Below are positions 1 through 8,000 of a stretch of 64,000 bases of DNA, one piece after another. Under the pieces are notes generated by a model. The model was not told the origin of the DNA, did not search any database, and saw only the letters and a list, made by a program, of their open reading frames with translations. Positions within the stretch are counted from its first letter, which is position 1; each line of letters opens with the position of its first letter. Made by a program: the position numbers and the translations under genes. The stretch spans positions 1,364,001 to 1,428,000 of the forward strand of contig CAVOGE010000007.1 in assembly GCA_963695195.1 (NCBI GenBank), read 5' to 3'. The DNA comes from CF-167 sp963695195. GTDB taxonomy: Bacteria > Chloroflexota > Limnocylindria > QHBO01.

Positions 1-814
1 TCTTCTCGTCCGCGAAGCGGAGCATGCCAACGTGCATCCACCAGCCGACGAACGGGCGCTCGCCACTCGATCCCTCGCTCTGGGCGATCTCCGACTCGTG
101 GTGCGGAAACGCCAGGTCCGCGCCACCGCCGTGGATCTCGAACCTCGGGCCGAGGTACGCGCTGCTCATCGCCGAGCACTCGATGTGCCATCCCGGACGC
201 CCTGGTCCCCAGGGGGAGTCCCAGGCCGGCTCGTCGGGGAGCGAGGGTTGCCACAGCACGAAGTCGAGCGGATCCCGCTTGCCGGGCAGATCTGGCCGGT
301 TGCCGCGCTCGTTGGCGATCGGCAGCATCTCGGCGCGCGGCAGCTTCGAGAGCTCGCCGTAGGATGGCCACGAGTCGATCGCGAAGTACACGAAGCCATC
401 GCCGGCGTAGGCATGCCCGCCATCGAGCAGCTGGCCGATCATCTCGAGCATCGGGCCGATGTGCTGCGTTGCCCGCGGGAAGTGGTCCGGCGGCAGCCAG
501 TTGAGATCCGCCATCTCGTCGAGAAACGTGGCGACATGGCGGTTGCCGAGGGCCAGGTAGTCCTCGCCACGCTCGCGCGCCCTGCGCAGCATGTCGTCGT
601 CGACATCGGTCAGGTTCTGGACATAGGTGACCGGGTGGCCCAGGTACTCCAGGTACCGATGCAGGACGTCGAAGCTCAGGTAGGTGAACGCGTGTCCCAG
701 GTGGCCGGTGTCGTACGGCGTGACGCCGCACACGTACAGGCCAACCGGGCCGGATCCGAGGGGTGAAAACGGGACGAGCTCGCCGCGGCGAGCATCGAAG
801 AGGCGCAGGGTCAC
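1..814 (-). CDS. cysS: Cysteinyl-tRNA synthetase family ligase, MshC-like (partial)
   Basis: This is the N-terminal 271 residues of a class I cysteine-activating enzyme; the C-terminus, including the KMSKS loop, lies beyond the left edge. The start is a GTG at 814 (reads VTLRLFDARRG). The HIGH-type signature is TPYDTGHLGHA near residues 34-44. The zinc ligands of the family are all visible: Cys in YVCGVTP, Cys in GWHIECSAMS, and His and Glu in FPHHESEIAQSE. The N-terminal third (CGVTPYDTGHLGHAFTYL, YVQNLTDVDD) resembles mycothiol ligase MshC, while HHESEIAQSE and ECSAMS are CysS-like. I favour cytosolic tRNA-Cys charging, but a MshC-type ligase cannot be excluded without the C-terminal anticodon-binding domain. 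Confidence 0.85.
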   Translation of the reverse strand, partial: MTLRLFDARRGELVPFSPLGSGPVGLYVCGVTPYDTGHLGHAFTYLSFDVLHRYLEYLGHPVTYVQNLTDVDDDMLRRARERGEDYLALGNRHVATFLDEMADLNWLPPDHFPRATQHIGPMLEMIGQLLDGGHAYAGDGFVYFAIDSWPSYGELSKLPRAEMLPIANERGNRPDLPGKRDPLDFVLWQPSLPDEPAWDSPWGPGRPGWHIECSAMSSAYLGPRFEIHGGGADLAFPHHESEIAQSEGSSGERPFVGWWMHVGMLRFADEK

Positions 815-820
815 GGCCGG

Positions 821-826
821 ATTCTA
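821..826 (-). promoter_or_regulatory. -10 element of cysS (leaderless start)
   Basis: Read on the minus strand this is TAGAAT, ending six bases before the GTG start at 814. With normal -10 to start spacing, transcription would begin at or next to the start codon. No ribosome binding site is visible in the gap. Confidence 0.55.
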
Positions 827-926
827 GGCGGGAAGGGCCCTGGTCGCCCGATTGCGCTCGGCGAGTAGAATCCGCGCACCGACCGATGGTGGTCTGCTGC
901 CCGTCAACTGCATCGGAGCTTTGCCC

Positions 927-1037
927 ATGTGGGACGTCCTGCGCTGGTTCTCTGTCTTCGTCGTCGCGGTCCTGGTGATGGTCGCCGGGCTGTACTGGAT
1001 CCTGGGTAAGCCGCTGCCGCTCCCGAGCCTCTTCTAG
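927..1037 (+). CDS. Small single-span membrane protein (36 aa)
   Basis: A 36-residue reading frame from ATG 927 encodes MWDVLRWF followed by a strongly hydrophobic stretch (FVVAVLVMVAGLYWIL) and a short polar tail KPLPLPSLF. That is one transmembrane helix and little else. A TAGAAT at 866-871 could be its -10 element, giving a leader of about 48 bases. It sits between the divergent cysS and the convergent DUF2269-like gene. No family is recognised. The case rests on hydrophobicity and position only; upstream in-frame starts (852) are less protein-like. Confidence 0.35.
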   Translation: MWDVLRWFSVFVVAVLVMVAGLYWILGKPLPLPSLF

Positions 1038-1041
1038 GCGG

Positions 1042-1491
1042 CTACCAGAGCGCCGGTTTCGTGCTCATCAGAAAGCCGATCGTGCCGGTCGCCGCCGCCA
1101 TGGCGTAGGCCAGGTAACGCTGCTGGCGAGCGCGCTTCCGCCACGCATCGTCGTCGGCCGCACCCAGACGCAGCAATCTGCGCAGGTTCGGTCGGGAGAT
1201 GAAGGCGGCCGCGAGCAGATTGAGCGCGTAGATCGTCAGCGCGGCCAGGAGCCACGGCTGCGACAGGAGGGCTGTCCCCAGCGAAGCCACCAGGCCGACA
1301 CCGGTCAGCGCCAGGCCGCCGGCGATCACCACGCTGCCGGTCCCCTGCATCGCCATCAGTGCGCGCGCCACGCTGCCTGGCGGCCGCCCTCCGGCACCCG
1401 ACCGGAGCAGAAAGGGCAGCACCAGGCTGGGGGCGAGGAGCAACACCGCCAGCGTGATGTGGATCGCCAGCAGCAGCGGGAACCAGCTCAA
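1042..1491 (-). CDS. DUF2269-like integral membrane protein
   Basis: A 149-residue protein with four predicted membrane spans (about residues 4-29, 53-75, 80-100 and 126-146) and no soluble domain. The layout and the conserved look of the first helix (LAIHITLAVLLLAPS) resemble the DUF2269/CopD-like small membrane proteins; function is unknown. The start is a TTG at 1491, chosen because a strong AAGGAGG lies nine bases upstream. It is divergent from the MFS gene at 1549, with only 57 bases between them. Confidence 0.6.
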   Translation of the reverse strand: MSWFPLLLAIHITLAVLLLAPSLVLPFLLRSGAGGRPPGSVARALMAMQGTGSVVIAGGLALTGVGLVASLGTALLSQPWLLAALTIYALNLLAAAFISRPNLRRLLRLGAADDDAWRKRARQQRYLAYAMAAATGTIGFLMSTKPALW

Positions 1492-1548
1492 GACCGGCTT
1501 CCTCCTTGGGAGCGGGTGGAGACCGCGAGCGTGGCATGATGCCAGCCG

Positions 1549-2805
1549 ATGCGACTCGGCCGCTACCTTACCCTGCTCAGACGCAATCGCGCGTTCGCCC
1601 GATTGTTCGGTGCGCAGTTGGTCAGCTTTGCCGGCGACTGGTTCGCGACGGTAGCCCTCCTGGGGCTCGCGCTGGAGCTGACCGGCTCCCCGAGCATTGC
1701 CGCCGGGGTGCTGGTGGTACAGACCGGCGCGTTCGCCCTCGCTTCGCCGGTGGCCGGGGTGCTGGCGGACCGTTACGACCGACGTCGCCTGATGGTGGTG
1801 GCGGATATCGCCCGCGTGCCGGTGGCGCTCGCCTTCCTGCTGGCTCGCAGCCCTGACACGCTGTGGATCGCATTCGTGGCGGCGGCGGGGCTCTCGCTGG
1901 GCGCGGCAATCTTCGAGCCGACCAGCTCGGCGTCGCTGCCGAACCTGGTCGACGACGAGGATCTCGCCGATGCCAACGTCCTGAGCAGCTCGACCTGGGG
2001 CGTCATGCTGGCCGTCGGGGCGGCGCTCGGCGGCCTCGTGGCTGCCACGCTGGGTCGTGACGTCGCGTTCATCGTCAACGCGGCGTCCTTTGGACTCTCC
2101 GCGTGGCTGATCCTGGGCATCGCCCGGCCGTTCTCGCGCCCGCGGTCAGCTCCCGGCGAGCACGCGTACGCCGAGCGTGGCCGCAGTGGTCCGCGCGGGA
2201 TCGTCGACTCGATCCGGGTCGTGGTCCGCTTTGCCCGTGGCAACCGCCTGCTCGCCGCGCTCCTCCTCTCCAAGACCACCTTCGGCGTCGGCACCGGCGT
2301 GATCGTGATGCTGGCCATCTACGGACGAGAAGTGTTCGACGCCGGCGACGCGGGCATCGGCATCCTCTTTGCCGCCCGCGGCCTCGGGGCCCTCATCGGT
2401 CCGTTCCTGGTCCGGTCGATCGTCGGATTCAGCGAGCGCGGCCTGATCCTGGGCATCGCCGGCTCGTTCGGCGCCTTTGCCATCTGCTATGGGCTGCTGC
2501 CGTTCGCCCCGACGCTCCTGGTCGCGGCCATTGCGGTGTTCGGCGGGCACCTCGGAGGCGGGGCGCAGTGGACCCTCTCGTCGTACGGTCTGCAGCGAGC
2601 CGCGCCCGACGCCATCCGTGGCCGGGTCTTCTCGTTCGACTACGGCCTGGTGACGCTGATGATCACGCTGAGCACCCTGGCCGCCGGCCTCCTGGCCGAG
2701 CGGCTCACCCCCGCCGCAACGACCTGGATCATCGTTGGCGTGGCGGCCGTCGCGGCGACCGGCTGGATCGTCTTCTCGGCCCCGGTCTGGCGGCGACGGG
2801 GCTAG
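1549..2805 (+). CDS. MFS transporter, EntS-like (MFS_3) family
   Basis: A 418-residue, 12-helix major facilitator. The N-terminal helix carries FARLFGAQLVSFAGDWFATV, typical of the MFS_3/enterobactin-exporter-like group, and the loop between helices 2 and 3 has the motif A sequence ADRYDRRRLMVVAD. A polar linker with several Arg and Gly (about residues 190-220) separates the two six-helix halves. The substrate is unknown; family members export siderophores or drugs by proton antiport at the cytoplasmic membrane. The start ATG follows a -10-like CATGAT by eight bases. The next gene starts nine bases after the stop. Confidence 0.85.
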   Translation: MRLGRYLTLLRRNRAFARLFGAQLVSFAGDWFATVALLGLALELTGSPSIAAGVLVVQTGAFALASPVAGVLADRYDRRRLMVVADIARVPVALAFLLARSPDTLWIAFVAAAGLSLGAAIFEPTSSASLPNLVDDEDLADANVLSSSTWGVMLAVGAALGGLVAATLGRDVAFIVNAASFGLSAWLILGIARPFSRPRSAPGEHAYAERGRSGPRGIVDSIRVVVRFARGNRLLAALLLSKTTFGVGTGVIVMLAIYGREVFDAGDAGIGILFAARGLGALIGPFLVRSIVGFSERGLILGIAGSFGAFAICYGLLPFAPTLLVAAIAVFGGHLGGGAQWTLSSYGLQRAAPDAIRGRVFSFDYGLVTLMITLSTLAAGLLAERLTPAATTWIIVGVAAVAATGWIVFSAPVWRRRG

Positions 2806-2808
2806 GAT
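2803..2808 (+). promoter_or_regulatory. -10 element of the cyclodeaminase-family gene
   Basis: TAGGAT, beginning inside the stop codon of the MFS gene and ending six bases before ATG 2815. It matches the leaderless spacing seen at many starts in this window. No -35 box is obvious. Confidence 0.5.
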
Positions 2809-2814
2809 CGCGAG

Positions 2815-3768
2815 ATGCGCTTCTTCGACGCCGATTCGATCACCGCCGCCGTCCCCATTGGGGAGCTGCTTGACGCCGTCGAGGCTGCCTACCGGGACGT
2901 GGCGGCGGGACGGGACCGCTCCCCGGTGCGCAGTCGCGTCTCGCTGCCGCACGGCGACCTGCTGTTGATGCCCGGGGTGCGGGAGGGCGGGGCGGGATCA
3001 TCGGTCAAACTGGTGACGGTCATGCCCGACAACCCCGGCAGCGGCCTGCCGACCATCCAGGCGGTCGTCGTCTGGTTCGACGCCCTGACCGGGGAGCCGC
3101 TGGCCGTGCTCGAGGGCAAGGCACTCACGGCCATGCGCACGGGTGCGGCGTCAGGGGTCTCGGCTCGCCTGATGGCAAGGACCGATGCCTCGGTCCTCTG
3201 TCTACTGGGCGTCGGCGCCCAGGCTGCCTGGCAGGCGCGCGCGGTGATCGCCGCCCGGCCGATTCGCGAGTTGCGGGTCTTCGCTCGCACGCGGGCGCCG
3301 CGCGAGGCGTTCGCCGTGGCCATGGCCGATCAGCTCGGCTCGAAGGTGGAGGTGCGGTCGTGTGCGAGCGCCGAAGAGGCGGTGCGCGGCGCCGACATCA
3401 TCTGTACCGCCACCACTTCCGGCGAACCTGTCTTCGACGCCGACTGGGTTGCGCCCGGCGCGCACGTCAGCGGCATCGGCGCCTACCGCCTCGACATGCG
3501 CGAGTTGCCCGCCGCGCTCTTCTCTCGCGCCTCGCTGGTAGCGGTCGATTCGCGTGAGGCCGCGCTCGAGGAGGCGGGCGACCTGGTTGCGGCACTGGAG
3601 GCAGGGCTGCTGGCGCCCGATGGTTACGTCGAGATCGGCAGCCTGCCCGCCGACTGGGCGCAGCGGCGCCATCCGGACGCCATCACCGTCTTCAAGAGCG
3701 TTGGGCTGGCGATCCAGGACGTGGCCGCCGCCGAGGTCGCCACGCGACGGCTGTTGGCGGAGGGCTAG
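2815..3768 (+). CDS. Ornithine cyclodeaminase/mu-crystallin family protein
   Basis: A 317-residue NAD(P)-dependent enzyme of the ornithine cyclodeaminase/mu-crystallin/alanine dehydrogenase family. The substrate region has a conserved Lys (SSVKLVTVMPDNP) and the family block EGKALTAMRTGAASGV at about residues 101-116. The Rossmann dinucleotide site follows as LLGVGAQAAWQARAV near 126-140, and the C-terminal part has VDSREAALEEAGDL. Length is normal. Members interconvert cyclic and linear amino or imino acids; the exact substrate (ornithine, Delta1-pyrroline-2-carboxylate, other) cannot be read from sequence. It may be co-transcribed with the MFS gene or use its own -10 (2803-2808). Confidence 0.85.
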   Translation: MRFFDADSITAAVPIGELLDAVEAAYRDVAAGRDRSPVRSRVSLPHGDLLLMPGVREGGAGSSVKLVTVMPDNPGSGLPTIQAVVVWFDALTGEPLAVLEGKALTAMRTGAASGVSARLMARTDASVLCLLGVGAQAAWQARAVIAARPIRELRVFARTRAPREAFAVAMADQLGSKVEVRSCASAEEAVRGADIICTATTSGEPVFDADWVAPGAHVSGIGAYRLDMRELPAALFSRASLVAVDSREAALEEAGDLVAALEAGLLAPDGYVEIGSLPADWAQRRHPDAITVFKSVGLAIQDVAAAEVATRRLLAEG

Positions 3769-3774
3769 CAGCCC
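3762..3774. terminator. Weak hairpin between convergent genes
   Basis: GGGCT/AGCCC with a three-base loop, spanning the stop codon of the cyclodeaminase-family gene and lying four bases from the stop of the convergent SpoIID-like gene. Five base pairs and no T-run, so it is a weak candidate. Confidence 0.25.
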
Positions 3775-3777
3775 GAC

Positions 3778-5025
3778 TCAGGGACCGGGATCCAGGAGAC
3801 GCAGCGCCACGCCTCCGTCATTCGTGAATATCCGGACAAGCGCGGTCATCAGCCGAGCCGCTGCGTCACCCCATAGCAGCCGGAACGTGACGAGGTTCGC
3901 CCGATCGCCCGCCGCAAGGTCATCGCCCGCGGCGGGCGGCTCGGCCACGGTGGCCGTCGGTCCGGGAAGGTTCGCCGGCCAGGCGAACCCGCGCACCCAG
4001 CCGCGCTCCGGCCACTCGGCGACACGGCTCATCGCCGTCTCACCGAGCTCCCACGGCTGAAGCTCGCCGCTGAATTTCGAATCGACGTCCGTCTCGACGA
4101 TGACCGGCTCCGGCTTGGCCGGCGGGGGTGGTGGTGGGGTGGCCGCGCCCTGGACGCCGGCCTGACCGCCGCCGGGCAGTTGCTGATTGGCCGGCGCCGT
4201 CGGCAGCGGAGTGGGGACCGGTGTCGGGGCAGGCGTTGCGACTGGCGGTGGGACCGGGGTCGGCGTCGGCGAGGCGGTCGGCGCCGGGGTGACGGAGCCG
4301 CTGGCTGGCGGCGTGGGCGGGAGCGTGGCGACCGGCGTCGCGGTGGGCGCCGGAGTTGGCGTCACCGGGGTCGGCGTCGGTGTCGGCGAGGCGGTCGGCG
4401 ATGCAGCGGGCGCATCGGTCACCGTGACGTTGGGGTAGTAGTAGACGAGCATGATCTCGGCGGCGGTCCTGCCGGCCAGGCCGCACGCCTGCGTGCCCCA
4501 CTGGTAGGCCTTCCAGCCGTTGGCGTTCGCGCCGCAGGCCTCGTTCACCGCACCCGCGTTGTAGTAGGTCGGGAAGATGGCGCCGTTCTTGAGGACGCGC
4601 ATCGCCCAGGTGGCGTCCACCGCGGCCGCGGCGCTGCCCCAGGTTGTCTTTGACGGGTCGTAGACCTGGTCCCAGGTGTCATCGCGCAGGTCGAAGCACT
4701 CGCCCGCCGAGTTCACGCCGCCCCGCCAGTGGAGGATCTGGTACCAGGCGTAGTGCTTCACCGCCAGGGCCCCTGAGCCGAGCGATTCGGCGGTCCAAGA
4801 GCCGATCCACTCCCGCGACAGGACGTTCTTGGTGTAGGTCTTGAAGTCCACCGTTTCGACCGCCCCGGTTGCAGCGCGAAAGACACGGATGGTCGGCGGC
4901 GCGGTCGTCTGCGATGTCCAGTTCGAGCACGAGGAGGCACGCGCCAGCGGCGCCACGCCGGGCAGCGCAACGCCGAGGCTGGTGAGCGCGGCCAGCGCGG
5001 CCGCGACGAGCGTGCGTCGTGACAT
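3778..5025 (-). CDS. Secreted SpoIID/LytB-domain protein with Pro/Thr-rich linker
   Basis: A 415-residue exported protein. From ATG 5025 there is a clear signal peptide (SRRTLVAAALAALTSLGVAL, cleavage after LARAS). Residues about 45-205 match the SpoIID/LytB amidase-enhancer domain: VLSREWIGSWTAESLGSGAL, then AVKHYAWYQ, then YYNAGAVNEACG. Next is a roughly 110-residue linker of repeated PTPTP/APTATP, and a C-terminal segment without recognised motifs. In sporulators SpoIID is a glycan lyase; in non-sporulators such proteins are usually cell-wall associated. The Pro/Thr linker suggests spacing through the wall. An upstream start at 5058 would bury the signal peptide, so I reject it. Confidence 0.75.
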   Translation of the reverse strand: MSRRTLVAAALAALTSLGVALPGVAPLARASSCSNWTSQTTAPPTIRVFRAATGAVETVDFKTYTKNVLSREWIGSWTAESLGSGALAVKHYAWYQILHWRGGVNSAGECFDLRDDTWDQVYDPSKTTWGSAAAAVDATWAMRVLKNGAIFPTYYNAGAVNEACGANANGWKAYQWGTQACGLAGRTAAEIMLVYYYPNVTVTDAPAASPTASPTPTPTPVTPTPAPTATPVATLPPTPPASGSVTPAPTASPTPTPVPPPVATPAPTPVPTPLPTAPANQQLPGGGQAGVQGAATPPPPPPAKPEPVIVETDVDSKFSGELQPWELGETAMSRVAEWPERGWVRGFAWPANLPGPTATVAEPPAAGDDLAAGDRANLVTFRLLWGDAAARLMTALVRIFTNDGGVALRLLDPGP

Positions 5026-5076
5026 CGGGATCCCACTCTGCGGTCCACCAGACCGCACCGGAATCCACCGATGGTC

Positions 5077-5958
5077 CTAGACCGATCGGCTCCAGCGATG
5101 CACCCGATCGGTCAGTCGCTCGAATCCGAGCTCGGCGCACAGGGCGCGGAACTCCTCGCGCGGCACGCCGCGCCAGGCCAGCGAATCGAGGTCGCCGATG
5201 ATCTCGGCGTCGCGATTCAGGGTCGCCAGGCGGCGATACAGCAGGGCGTCCGAGCGCTGATCGGCGAGCGTGGCAGCCAGGCGCGCGGCGTTGCGCACGG
5301 GGAGATGCCAATCCGCGGCGGACGGCGGGATCGCCTCGACCCGACCGAAGCGGGCGAGAACGGCTCCCGCGCTCTTCGATCCCCAGCCGGGGAGCCCGGG
5401 GAACCCGTCTGCGCTGTCGCCGACGAGGGCCAGGTAGTCGGGGATGGCGGCGGGCGGGACCCCGAACTTGGCGATCACCCCGGCCTCGTCGTAGGTGATC
5501 TGCCGCATCCGATCGCGCAGCACCACCCGGGTGCCGTCCACGCACTGCGCCAGGTCCTTGTCGACGCTGCAGACCAGCACCTGCTCCACGCGCGGGTCGC
5601 CGCCGAAGCGCGCCACCGCGGTGGCCAGGGCGTCATCGGCCTCGTCCTCGACCATGGCCCAGGTGGTGATGCCGAGAGACCGCAGCGCGCGCTCGGCGTC
5701 CTCGAACTGCGCGAGCAGGGCGGGATCCACCCCGGCGCTGCTCTTGTAGGTCGGGTACACGTCGTTGCGCCACGACTCGATGACGTGGTCGGTGGCTGCG
5801 CCGATGTGCGTAACGTCCGGCTCCCGAAGCAGCGAGAGCATCGACTCGATCAGCCCTCGCACCGCATTCACCGGACGTCCGTCTGGCCCATGCTCGGCGG
5901 GGCGCGAGTAGTAGGCGCGGAAGAGTTCGAAGGTGGCGTCGACAAGATGCAGGCGCAT
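5077..5958 (-). CDS. 5'-3' exonuclease (FEN/PolI N-terminal family), stand-alone
   Basis: A 293-residue flap-endonuclease-type exonuclease equal to the N-terminal domain of DNA polymerase I without the polymerase. Metal-binding acidic motifs are present in order: LVDATFELFRAYY (Asp7), EADDALATAVARF, CSVDKDLAQCVDG, and the helix-hairpin-helix block LVGDSADGFPGLPGWGSKSA. Expected role: removal of RNA primers or 5' flaps in replication and repair. ATG 5958 is preferred over 5967 because MRLHLVDATFELFR aligns with family starts. It is followed by the SpoIID-like gene on the same strand, with about 50 bases between. Confidence 0.85.
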   Translation of the reverse strand: MRLHLVDATFELFRAYYSRPAEHGPDGRPVNAVRGLIESMLSLLREPDVTHIGAATDHVIESWRNDVYPTYKSSAGVDPALLAQFEDAERALRSLGITTWAMVEDEADDALATAVARFGGDPRVEQVLVCSVDKDLAQCVDGTRVVLRDRMRQITYDEAGVIAKFGVPPAAIPDYLALVGDSADGFPGLPGWGSKSAGAVLARFGRVEAIPPSAADWHLPVRNAARLAATLADQRSDALLYRRLATLNRDAEIIGDLDSLAWRGVPREEFRALCAELGFERLTDRVHRWSRSV

Positions 5959-6108
5959 GGGCGGCATGAGTATGGCGCGATAAGCGGCCAGTAATCGGTC
6001 CCGCTGCAGGCTGTGCGCGCGGGGGCCCGGCTCGGGCGCGTGCCCTGCGAACCCGGTCCGTCTCGACGGTTCCGTTCCGCGCTGGTCCCCCGCGACCCGC
6101 CGCGCGGC

Positions 6109-7074
6109 TCAGGTTGCCGTTGCGCGCTCCCAGAGCGTGTCCCGTCTCGCGGCGGGTGTGAGGTGCAGGCTCCCGTCAGACTCCACCCACCATGCCGCCA
6201 GTCCGCGCCGCCGGGCCTCGCCGCCGATGCCCCCGGCTCCGCTGAGGAAGAGCGCCTTGGACCAGACCTCGGCCCACGCGGGGTCCGGTCCAAGGACGGT
6301 TACCGCGGTAAGACCCTCCCCGCCGGACTCGCCGGTGAACGGGTCGATGAGGTGATGGACGGAGACGCCGTCGTCGGTCTGCCATCGACGGATCGCGACC
6401 GACGAGGTCACGATCGACCGATCGGCCGCTCCGAGCACCGCCAGCGGTTCACCGTCCGGCAGTGCCGGATCCTCGACGCCGATCCGCCACGGCCCGCCGT
6501 CGGGTGCCGAGCCGCGAGCGATGATGTCTCCGCCGGCTTCCAGTAGCAGGCCTCGTCCCGAGAGTCCGGCTCGCGCCACTGCACCCGCCGCCCACCGCAG
6601 GGCAAGTCCCTTGCCGATGCCGCCGGAGTCGGCAGCTGCCCATAGGCGCACCCGGCGTCGGCGGGGGTCGCGTTCAAGCCAGGGGCGCGCTGACGCCCGC
6701 GGGGTCGTGTCGGGGAGCGTGGCGCCTGCCCGCTCGCCGAGACGCTCGAGGACCTGAATGATCCGCGCGTCGAAGCGCCCTCCAGTCAGGTGGCGGGCGC
6801 GTTCGGAGGCTGCGAGCATGGCGTAGAGGCGCGGCGACGCCGAGACCCAGATGCCGCTGCCAGCGGTGGCGTTGACCAACGACAGATCGCTCTCGGCACG
6901 GAACCGTGAGAGCGCCGCTTCGGTGCGTTCGACGTCCCCGATCGCGACTGCCCACGCTCGTCGGGCGGCCGGTGCGGCAAGGCCTGCCACAGAGAGGCGC
7001 AGCGGCGACCCCATGGCGCGAGCCTCGAAGCGCCATGCGGTTGCCTCGATCTGCACCTCGGTAGACGCGGCCAC
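6109..7074 (-). CDS. apbE: FAD:protein FMN transferase
   Basis: A 321-residue ApbE-family flavin transferase, which moves FMN from FAD onto a Ser/Thr of an exported acceptor protein using Mg2+. Diagnostic blocks: FDARIIQVLERLGE, DSGGIGKGLALRWA (the family D-G-K segment), LLEAGGDIIARG and HHLIDPFTGESG. No signal peptide or lipobox is seen, so it may act in the cytoplasm or be exported another way. The GTG start at 7074 lies six bases after the stop of the small membrane-anchored gene at 7081-7500, placing apbE last in a four-gene operon headed by a haem membrane protein. This context points to a flavin-carrying electron transfer module. Confidence 0.9.
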   Translation of the reverse strand: MAASTEVQIEATAWRFEARAMGSPLRLSVAGLAAPAARRAWAVAIGDVERTEAALSRFRAESDLSLVNATAGSGIWVSASPRLYAMLAASERARHLTGGRFDARIIQVLERLGERAGATLPDTTPRASARPWLERDPRRRRVRLWAAADSGGIGKGLALRWAAGAVARAGLSGRGLLLEAGGDIIARGSAPDGGPWRIGVEDPALPDGEPLAVLGAADRSIVTSSVAIRRWQTDDGVSVHHLIDPFTGESGGEGLTAVTVLGPDPAWAEVWSKALFLSGAGGIGGEARRRGLAAWWVESDGSLHLTPAARRDTLWERATAT

Positions 7075-7080
7075 GATGGT

Positions 7081-7500
7081 CTACCTGCCGGAGGCGCCGG
7101 TGGTGGCCTGCGTCGTCGGGGCGGCAACGTGGGCCACCGAGGAGGGTGCCGACGGGAGTCGCACGCCGGACGGCAGCCGCGCCGCGGCACCGGTCGCATC
7201 TTCAACGCGCCCTGCCAGGAACGCCAGCAGGGCGTCGAAATCGGCCGCCAAGGCGGCTGTGTCGGAGTAGCCGGCTGAGGCGCGATCGAGCGCCCGCGAC
7301 GCCCGGCGGACCGCGAGTTCGGTCGCCAGCCGCTCCGAAGTGGCGCGCGCGGCGGCGGCGACGAGCGGCGCTCGCTCCGCGGTGAGGACGGCGTCGTGCT
7401 GTGCCTGGAAAGCCGTGACGATCGCGAGGCTCCCCGAGTAGAGCGCGGTGCAGGCGGCCGCGGCCAGCGGCAGATGCAGCAACGGCCGATGACCGGCCAT
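7081..7500 (-). CDS. Small membrane-anchored protein with TTGAS tail, apbE operon
   Basis: A 139-residue protein of no recognised family. Residues about 8-30 form one transmembrane helix; the rest is Ala-rich and helical (residues 35-105), then a Pro/Ser/Thr-rich tail ending QATTGASGR. The tail contains T-G-A-S, the core of the ApbE flavinylation consensus D-x-x-S/T-G-A-S/T, but Gln stands where Asp is expected. A second partial match, EDATGAA, occurs at residues 100-106. Its start overlaps the stop of the upstream gene (TGATG) and its stop is six bases before apbE. It could be the flavin acceptor or a structural partner; this is inference. Confidence 0.6.
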   Translation of the reverse strand: MAGHRPLLHLPLAAAACTALYSGSLAIVTAFQAQHDAVLTAERAPLVAAAARATSERLATELAVRRASRALDRASAGYSDTAALAADFDALLAFLAGRVEDATGAAARLPSGVRLPSAPSSVAHVAAPTTQATTGASGR

Positions 7501-8000
7501 CAGTGCTGTGGCTCTGGGGTCTCGGTCGGTTCCGGCGTCTGGTGTTCCTCATCATCTTCGCCGTCGTGCTCATCCCCATCACCGCCACCGGAACCGGTGC
7601 CGCCGGTCACCGAGGTCGTACTTCCGGAGGCGACGCGCGCCGCAGCCATCTGGCGCTCCAGCTGTGCCAGCTTTGCCTCGGCGGCGGCAAGCTGAGCCGC
7701 CAATTCCGTGGCGGTCTTGGCGTCGGCCCCGGCCTTGCTCTGCGCGGCCTCCAACGCTGTCCGCAGCTCCTCGGCGCCCGCGAGCACCTGGGCCAGCTCG
7801 TCGGAGAGCGCCGTTGCGTGCGCCCGCTCGTTCTGGAGGTCGGTGACCAGCTGGGCCGGGTCAGGAGGCGCATCGAGTGCCAGTGACTCGGTCCAGCCGG
7901 CCGCGGCCCGGATCGCCACGGCGCTGCCAAAGAGGCTCGCAGTCACGGCCAGGATGATGACGCTACGGCGCAGGGACAGGTTCGATGTGAGGCTCGGCAT
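7500..8000 (-). CDS. Membrane-anchored coiled-coil protein, apbE operon
   Basis: A 166-residue protein: one N-terminal membrane helix (about residues 12-33), a long Ala/Glu/Leu coiled coil (about 47-125, heptad-like), a Ser/Thr/Gly linker, and an acidic, His-containing tail (DGDEHDGEDDEEH followed by TPEPTETPEPQH). The tail could bind cations. No family is recognised. It overlaps the end of the upstream haem protein gene by 38 bases and the start of the next gene by one base, so the four genes must be transcribed together. Confidence 0.6.
   Translation of the reverse strand: MPSLTSNLSLRRSVIILAVTASLFGSAVAIRAAAGWTESLALDAPPDPAQLVTDLQNERAHATALSDELAQVLAGAEELRTALEAAQSKAGADAKTATELAAQLAAAEAKLAQLERQMAAARVASGSTTSVTGGTGSGGGDGDEHDGEDDEEHQTPEPTETPEPQH

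Noticed and set aside
4180..4653. Plus-strand Gly/Val-rich frames opposite the SpoIID-like gene
   Set aside because: They are the antisense of the Pro/Thr linker repeats, so the repetitiveness is inherited and not evidence of a gene.
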